This document shows, one piece after another, positions 29,443 to 33,762 of a DNA stretch of 33,762 bases. The DNA lies in the IMG/VR virus record IMGVR_UViG_3300037493_001486, positions 1 through 33,762 of that record; one strand, 5' to 3'. A program made the position numbers and the translations under genes. The notes beneath the pieces are model-generated. The model saw only the letters and a program-made list of their open reading frames with translations, was not told the DNA's origin and searched no databases. This DNA is from a virus. Each line of letters begins with the position of its first letter. Positions within the stretch are counted from its first letter, which is position 1.

Positions 29443-32189
29443 GTGTATCTCGAATCTTGTTGGTTGATGTTCACTATCACATTGCGCCCCTTGAGACTCT
29501 TGTTGATGGTGTCCAGTTTCTTCTCCATGCTCTTGCTGTTTAGCGATGCGTTGACAATCACCCCTTCCTTGCCTCGTCTTCCGGCAGAGTAACTCATCAG
29601 CGCAGGGCGCACATACTTCTCGTCAATCATTCTGCGGAATGCTTCAGTGGATGTGTTCATTGCATCAAGCTCGCGGCGATGTCTTGCGGTCTGCCGTCTG
29701 TTTACCATGTACTCACCTTGCTCCGCTTCAATCATTGTACCGCCTTGGCTGTGTAGCTTTCCGCCAATCAATCCACCTTGAGCAAACTTAGGAATAGGCT
29801 TGGCTATTACTGCCGCCAATTGTAGTGCTCCTGTTAATGCAGCAAATGCTGAGAATGGAAGCCCGAATGTTGTAGGCGATGCAGCAACTGATTTGGAGAT
29901 TGCCGTTGCAGTATTGATGGCGATGTCGAATATTGCAAGTGCTTTGTCAGCAATTGCTTGCTTGCGCTTCTCAGATGCAATGGCTAACGCTGTTCTTCTT
30001 TCCAGTGCAACTCTTTGCTTTGCCTTATCGCGTTCAAGTTGGTCCGAGTTGTTGATGGCTTGGAGCTCGGCTTCGCTTGATGTGTTAATATCATTGATCC
30101 TGTTCTCGGATGCTATCTTGCTTAAATCGTTGACTGCTTTGAAAGTTGATGTAACAGCTGCCGCATATTCCTCAGCAAGTGCAATTCGCTTTTTAATCTC
30201 TTCTTCATTTGTTGCAGTGATGGCTTGCTGTGTCTCCGCATTAATCAACTCGAGCTCGCTTGCCAACTGCGCTTGATCCTTTGTGCCATCCTTCGCCGCT
30301 TGCCTGCGCTTATCTGCTTCGATGTTGATCAATGCCACTCTTCGCTCAAGACTGCTACCCTCTTCAATCTCTAATGTCTTGAGCTCATTGATTTGCGTTT
30401 GCACTGCCGCCGCTGCAATGTCGGTCTTAACCTTGCCGATCTCCTTTGCATATCGTGTGGCAATCTCGAGCTCACTGAGTCCTAACTTATCTGCGAATGA
30501 AAGCTCGATTGCTTTCTGTTCCTCCAGTGCTGCAAGTTGCTGCTGTAATGTTGCGCCCTCAGCTGCCTTGGCTAAATCAAGCTTGTCCTTCAATAGCTTC
30601 TCATTGGCTGCCTTGTCAATCTCTGCCAACTGCGCTGCTTCATTTGTTCTGATAGCAGCAATGGCTGTGGCAAGTTGCTCGCGTGCCTTAATCTCTTCCT
30701 CGCTGCCTGCCTTGAATCTTGCCTCAACAAAAGTCTTCTCAAGCTCGATGACCTTATTGTTGTTGTCGTTTAATATCTTGCTTTGCGCATCAAGGCTTGC
30801 AACCAATGTCTCCTCCTCAAGCTTTGCCAATTGTGCGCGAGCATTGGCTTGATCCTCTGCCGCTTTCTTTGCTTCCTCAAGTGCTTTTGCATTAGCAGCC
30901 TTTTGTGCCTCTAATCGCTTTGCTTCTGCATCATTCTTAGCATCGGAGTTGATGATTTCAATATCAGTTTTGGCAGCATCAATACTTACTTTTTTCTTGG
31001 CTTCGATATCTGCAATAACCTTCTTAGTTAAATTTTGAGTAATTGCTAATTCATCCTTCGCAGATTGTAGCTTATCTTGAAATCTTTTTTTAACATTTTT
31101 ATCTTCAATGTTTGCTAATTTATCGAGATCTTTTTGCGCAAGAACTATTTGTTGCCTTTGTTTTTCTTCAAGTTGCTGTAATTTAACTTTTTCAAGATAT
31201 AGTGCCTTGGTGTCTTTTATGATAGCCTGTTGACCATCTCTGTTTATCTTATTAATCTCTGCTTGCTCTTTGCTCAGCTTACCCTGTGAAACTGCAAGCT
31301 TGTCGTTGAGGTCTTGTTGCGCAAGTGCTGCCTCACTTAGGAATCCTTTGGTCTTGGCAAGCTCCGCATTGGCTGACTTCTGCGCAGCCTCGAATGCCCT
31401 TGTTGCATCCGATGTTCCACTGAGCGCATCCTTGATCTTGTCGAAGTTCTCAATCAATGCAATCAGTCCAACAACAAGCAATCCGACTCCTGTCGCTGCC
31501 AGTGCCAAGCGGAATGCTTTCAATGCGCCTGTCGATGTACCAACCGCAAGATTGTATGCAGTAGTCGCAGCCGTTAGCACCACCGTCTTGATTGCGCTCT
31601 CCTCCTTGATCAATGTTGCTAATTGCTGAATTCCATTAGCCACCGCTGTTGCAGCTGTCACCTTTGCAATTACTTTCTGCAAGTCTTCTGACTCGCTGCC
31701 AAACAATGCAGCTGCGCCCTGGGCTAACTCGAAACCTGAAGCCAATGCCTGTGTCGCACCTACCGCAGCATCGAACTTAAACGTGTCAGATGCAAGGATT
31801 CGCACTCGGTCTCTTGTGTCGCCTATCTGATCCTCAAGCTTTGCCGCTGCAATTAGCAATTCATTAAATGCCTGCGTGCCATCTTGCCCTGCGATCTCCA
31901 ATGCGCTGAGCTCTGCCTTCAATCCTCGAAGCTGACCAGTTAAGCTCTTACCCGACTTGGTTACATTGTCAAGGGCCTTCGCCTGGTTGTCGATTGCCTT
32001 CTTCGCCTCGCCGCCGCTGAATGCCGCAGTGAAGGAATTCGCAATCCCCTCGAATGACTTCTTTACCTTGCTCGCTGATTGCTGAGCTCCCTCTACTACC
32101 TTGTCGTTGATTTGGTTGATCTCGTTGACTGTTGCCTTGAGACTCGATGTTTCCGCTTCATAAGCGACTTGAATAGTAGCTGTTGCCAT
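29433..32189 (-). CDS. Tape measure protein
   Basis: This 918-residue protein sets tail length. The N-terminus is helical (ATIQVAYEAETSSLKATVNE), there is a hydrophobic patch at about 225-247 (ALAATGVGLLVVGLIALI), and a long coiled-coil, Ala/Lys/Glu-rich part (about 300-730). A second hydrophobic region (about 750-800) and a basic C-terminal part follow. At the known 1.5 Angstrom per residue it predicts a tail of roughly 140 nm. It starts on the stop codon of the chaperone frameshift frame (TAATG). No peptidase domain was seen. Confidence 0.92.
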   Translation of the reverse strand: MATATIQVAYEAETSSLKATVNEINQINDKVVEGAQQSASKVKKSFEGIANSFTAAFSGGEAKKAIDNQAKALDNVTKSGKSLTGQLRGLKAELSALEIAGQDGTQAFNELLIAAAKLEDQIGDTRDRVRILASDTFKFDAAVGATQALASGFELAQGAAALFGSESEDLQKVIAKVTAATAVANGIQQLATLIKEESAIKTVVLTAATTAYNLAVGTSTGALKAFRLALAATGVGLLVVGLIALIENFDKIKDALSGTSDATRAFEAAQKSANAELAKTKGFLSEAALAQQDLNDKLAVSQGKLSKEQAEINKINRDGQQAIIKDTKALYLEKVKLQQLEEKQRQQIVLAQKDLDKLANIEDKNVKKRFQDKLQSAKDELAITQNLTKKVIADIEAKKKVSIDAAKTDIEIINSDAKNDAEAKRLEAQKAANAKALEEAKKAAEDQANARAQLAKLEEETLVASLDAQSKILNDNNNKVIELEKTFVEARFKAGSEEEIKAREQLATAIAAIRTNEAAQLAEIDKAANEKLLKDKLDLAKAAEGATLQQQLAALEEQKAIELSFADKLGLSELEIATRYAKEIGKVKTDIAAAAVQTQINELKTLEIEEGSSLERRVALINIEADKRRQAAKDGTKDQAQLASELELINAETQQAITATNEEEIKKRIALAEEYAAAVTSTFKAVNDLSKIASENRINDINTSSEAELQAINNSDQLERDKAKQRVALERRTALAIASEKRKQAIADKALAIFDIAINTATAISKSVAASPTTFGLPFSAFAALTGALQLAAVIAKPIPKFAQGGLIGGKLHSQGGTMIEAEQGEYMVNRRQTARHRRELDAMNTSTEAFRRMIDEKYVRPALMSYSAGRRGKEGVIVNASLNSKSMEKKLDTINKSLKGRNVIVNINQQDSRYTWQ

Positions 32190-32404
32190 TACTTCTGAGC
32201 TTTGATGTTGGCCTCAAATTTACGCAAATAAAAGTCAACATCACCATGCATCATCTCGTTATATTCAACAACGCTGCCGCCACTCAATATCATCACCTGC
32301 TCCCTCATGTAGTCGCTTGCTTTCTGCGCCCTTGCTCTCGGTGAGAATTCAGACGGAACAAGGACTCTTTGAGATTTCTTTGCTGCACCAGGTTGTACTC
32401 CCAT
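32189..32404 (-). CDS. Chaperone -1 frame (gpT-like part), made by frameshift
   Basis: An open frame of 93 codons runs from the slippery site at 32470 to the stop at 32189, in the -1 frame relative to the upstream gene. The first ATG in this frame is at 32404 and gives 71 residues (MGVQPGAAKKSQRVLVPSEF at the start). No stop interrupts the frame between 32470 and 32404, so the fusion is possible. Its end is coupled to the tape measure start (TAATG). It corresponds to the T part of the lambda G/GT chaperone pair and would be made mainly as a fusion of about 247 residues. Confidence 0.75.
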   Translation of the reverse strand: MGVQPGAAKKSQRVLVPSEFSPRARAQKASDYMREQVMILSGGSVVEYNEMMHGDVDFYLRKFEANIKAQK

Positions 32405-32931
32405 AATGTCTGAAAGTCTTCGGGAGACATAGTTAACAAGGGCATCAGCGGATCGATACCCAAGCCGGAGAAAAAATCTTTCGCACCTCCCTTGCTCAGC
32501 TGCTCGAATAACTCAAGCTTGTAGTTGTGGATGTCGCTGTTCACGATGTCGGGGTTCTCGTCATCGCGGACCAACCAAGTGGCTGCAATGTTCAGCAAGA
32601 TGTCGCGATGGATCACTGTGTCTTGCCGCTCGCGTATCACATGGATGTATGCGCCGATAAGTGCCGCGTTCTTTGGATTGCTTAAGCCTGCGCCAAGTGC
32701 TTTCTCCATCTCGCCAAGTATCAGCTCCATCTCTGCGCCGCTGACTCCTGAGCTCAATCGCTCAAGCAGACTCATGCTCATGCTGAAGCGTTCAAGTGGT
32801 AGGTTGACTTCCTTCGGGAAGCGATAGTAGGTGTGCCCTTCGTGAGTGAATACCTCAACGAGGTTGTGCGTTGTTTTCTTACTGCCCCATAAAGAGCGCA
32901 GTCGTCCTTTTAATTCTTTGATGTACTTCAT
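32305..32931 (-). CDS. Tail assembly chaperone (gpG-like), upstream of tape measure
   Basis: This 208-residue, mostly helical protein precedes the tape measure gene and overlaps a second frame that ends at its start, which is the classic layout of tail assembly chaperones. The slippery site lies at codons 152-154 (D-F-F). Without frameshift the product ends in HREQGRRKQATT; with it, the last 54 residues are replaced. No enzyme motif is present. It overlaps the 85-residue gene upstream by 53 bases. Confidence 0.75.
   Translation of the reverse strand: MKYIKELKGRLRSLWGSKKTTHNLVEVFTHEGHTYYRFPKEVNLPLERFSMSMSLLERLSSGVSGAEMELILGEMEKALGAGLSNPKNAALIGAYIHVIRERQDTVIHRDILLNIAATWLVRDDENPDIVNSDIHNYKLELFEQLSKGGAKDFFSGLGIDPLMPLLTMSPEDFQTLWEYNLVQQRNLKESLFRLNSHREQGRRKQATT
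32470..32476 (-). other. -1 ribosomal frameshift site TTTTTTC
   Basis: In the 0 frame the minus strand reads GAT TTT TTC TCC, so the heptamer T TTT TTC fits the X XXY YYZ rule for -1 slippage. The -1 frame has a TGA upstream of the site (in GCT TGA) and stays open downstream to 32189. The site thus lies in the only window where a shift can create the fusion. I found no strong stem-loop just after it by eye; a weak one is not excluded. Confidence 0.8.
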
Positions 32932-33136
32932 GTATTGATTCTTTTACAAATAGTTGGCTCCCGTTCTGCATCATGATCACTGTGTCCAACTTATCATCGA
33001 ACACATAGTTAATCTGATCAGTGTTCACCAAGATGTCGGTGTATCCAAGTTCTTCCGCAGTCAAGTCCTTGAGTTGTTCATCCTCTGTATCCATCACCTG
33101 GATCAACTTCGTTTGCACATGGATGAAGCCTGCCAT
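32879..33136 (-). CDS. Small FlbD-like protein, 85 aa
   Basis: The segment ILVNTDQINYVFDDKLDTVI followed by MMQNGSQLFVKESIHEV resembles the FlbD-type fold (NxDxIxxIxxxPDTVIxLxxGxxxxVxES), found in many small phage proteins of unknown role. The ATG at 33136 (MAGFIHVQTKLIQVMD) lies one base after the previous stop; the frame is open further upstream. The position before the tail chaperone does not reveal its function. Confidence 0.65.
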   Translation of the reverse strand: MAGFIHVQTKLIQVMDTEDEQLKDLTAEELGYTDILVNTDQINYVFDDKLDTVIMMQNGSQLFVKESIHEVHQRIKRTTALFMGQ

Positions 33137-33137
33137 G

Positions 33138-33344
33138 TCACCAGTATCCGAATGGGCACTCCGCATCTTCGACTCTGGTCTTCGCAGGCAAGAAGCAGCC
33201 ACATGCGTTGCATGAGTTGAGCACCTTGTCCTTATGTTGGCACAGAGCGCAGATGGCTGTGCGTGGCTTGCTCATCTCCGTCTTTGCCTTGTTGCTCGTT
33301 AGGTAGAACCACCACCCCTCGAATATTACTCCGATGCGTCTCAT
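33138..33344 (-). CDS. Small zinc-ribbon-like protein (DUF6171-like), 68 aa
   Basis: Residues from about 31 onward carry AICALCQ, NSCNACGCFLPAKTR and a closing ECPFGYW, a Cys pattern shared with small phage zinc-ribbon proteins (CxxC, CxxCGCxLxxK, CPxGxW). Such proteins bind one or two zinc ions; their role in tail or packaging regions is unknown. The ATG at 33344 overlaps the previous stop (ATGA), which is preferred over the open extension to 33461. Confidence 0.8.
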   Translation of the reverse strand: MRRIGVIFEGWWFYLTSNKAKTEMSKPRTAICALCQHKDKVLNSCNACGCFLPAKTRVEDAECPFGYW

Positions 33345-33676
33345 GGTATAACTACTGGACTTTGCCCAACCGAAACAGCCGAGAATGATAAGCACTTGTA
33401 AATATCGCCATCGACTGTGATGTCTTGCTGCACGTAGGAGTCTGCGCCGTCTGTAACCCATATCGTATATCCTTGAAGTGGATCGAGTTGAATGCCTTCG
33501 ATGGTTATGTAGCCATCGACATCACTCGTTGCAGTAAACTGCATTATCTTCTGCGTTGCATTGTGTTGCAGCCAGACAGTGAACTCGGTCTCTGCCTCGA
33601 CTATGCCGAAGCTGAATTCTGTTAGGCAAGCGTTGACATAACTGCCTGCATCATAACATGGTGAACATACGCTCAT
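33341..33676 (-). CDS. Small beta-rich structural protein, 111 aa
   Basis: This is the first gene after the large terminase when the ends are joined; its ATG (33676, equal to base 23) overlaps the terminase stop (ATGA). The protein begins MSVCSPCYDAGSYVNACLTE, with three cysteines, and continues as beta strands of an immunoglobulin or carboxypeptidase-regulatory type (TATSDVDGYITIEGIQLDPL). A tail or virion part is likely, but the family is not recognised. Confidence 0.7.
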   Translation of the reverse strand: MSVCSPCYDAGSYVNACLTEFSFGIVEAETEFTVWLQHNATQKIMQFTATSDVDGYITIEGIQLDPLQGYTIWVTDGADSYVQQDITVDGDIYKCLSFSAVSVGQSPVVIP

Positions 33677-33762
33677 AGGTATCTCTTAAGTATTGCGTTT
33701 ACAAAGTAACGAAAACAATCCAAGAAGTCAGCACGCTCGGATAAGATTCTTCTGTTGCTCTT
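33654..33762. repeat. Terminal direct repeat, right copy
   Basis: Exact second copy of bases 1-109. Removing it leaves about 33,653 unique bases. The gene that starts at 33676 begins inside this copy, and its start overlaps the terminase stop codon when the ends are joined. Confidence 0.95.

Noticed and set aside
30283-30852. Long plus-strand open frame (189 aa), and similar ones at 29800-30276 and 31270-31629
   Set aside because: They are antisense to the tape measure gene, whose Ala/Lys/Glu-rich codons rarely give stops on the other strand; the translations are Ser/Ala-rich low-complexity sequence.

Overview
This window looks like a complete, circularly assembled genome of a tailed siphovirus that infects a member of the Bacteroidota. 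The first 109 bases (1-109) are repeated exactly at the end (33654-33762), so the unique sequence is about 33.65 kb. Evidence for the host group: promoters of the TAnnTTTG type, almost no Shine-Dalgarno sequences, a BT4734/VirE-type primase, and small proteins (GGKRxGAG, KKQTAIDWL, HNH with NUMOD-like segments) typical of Bacteroidota phages. Every convincing gene is on the minus strand, so transcription runs from high to low coordinates and wraps across the window ends. No integrase, repressor, DNA polymerase, tRNA or CRISPR array was seen, so a lytic life style is more likely than a temperate one.

In transcription order, an early operon begins at a TAnnTTTG promoter with palindromic GATATATC sites near 10.9 kb. 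It covers an unknown small first gene, an SSB-like protein, a coiled-coil protein, an HNH endonuclease, a RecE/RecB-like nuclease, several small genes, an SF2 helicase and a primase-helicase (10.86 to 3.38 kb). A 285-base non-coding segment (3099-3383) follows, with eight copies or near copies of an 11-mer (AAGTRGCAACA), a 44-base alternating purine-pyrimidine tract and an AT-rich stretch; it is a candidate replication origin. After it come a VRR-NUC nuclease, small genes, a HAD phosphatase-like protein, and the small and large terminase subunits (3.1 kb to 20).

Transcription continues across the junction into the tail module: small proteins, a tail assembly chaperone with a -1 slippery site (TTTTTTC), the tape measure protein, two large tail-tip/adhesin proteins and a promoter-proximal structural protein (33.7 to 25.2 kb). 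Then come a glycosyltransferase and a methyltransferase, the head module (portal, Mu gpF-like protein, scaffold, major capsid; 23.6 to 18.6 kb), a conserved structural protein, a tail completion protein, fibre proteins (18.5 to 13.5 kb), and a lysis cassette (lysozyme, holin-like, membrane protein, spanin-like) that also contains a PAS plus DHp histidine-kinase fragment without an ATPase domain. The capsid gene stands apart as its own unit: it has a terminator and promoter on its upstream side and another such pair on its downstream side.

Most interesting points: the truncated sensor kinase inside the lysis cassette, the iteron/Z-DNA-prone origin candidate, the chaperone frameshift, the tandem octamers filling the leader of the early operon, the terminator-promoter pairs around the capsid gene, and the tail-before-head gene order.
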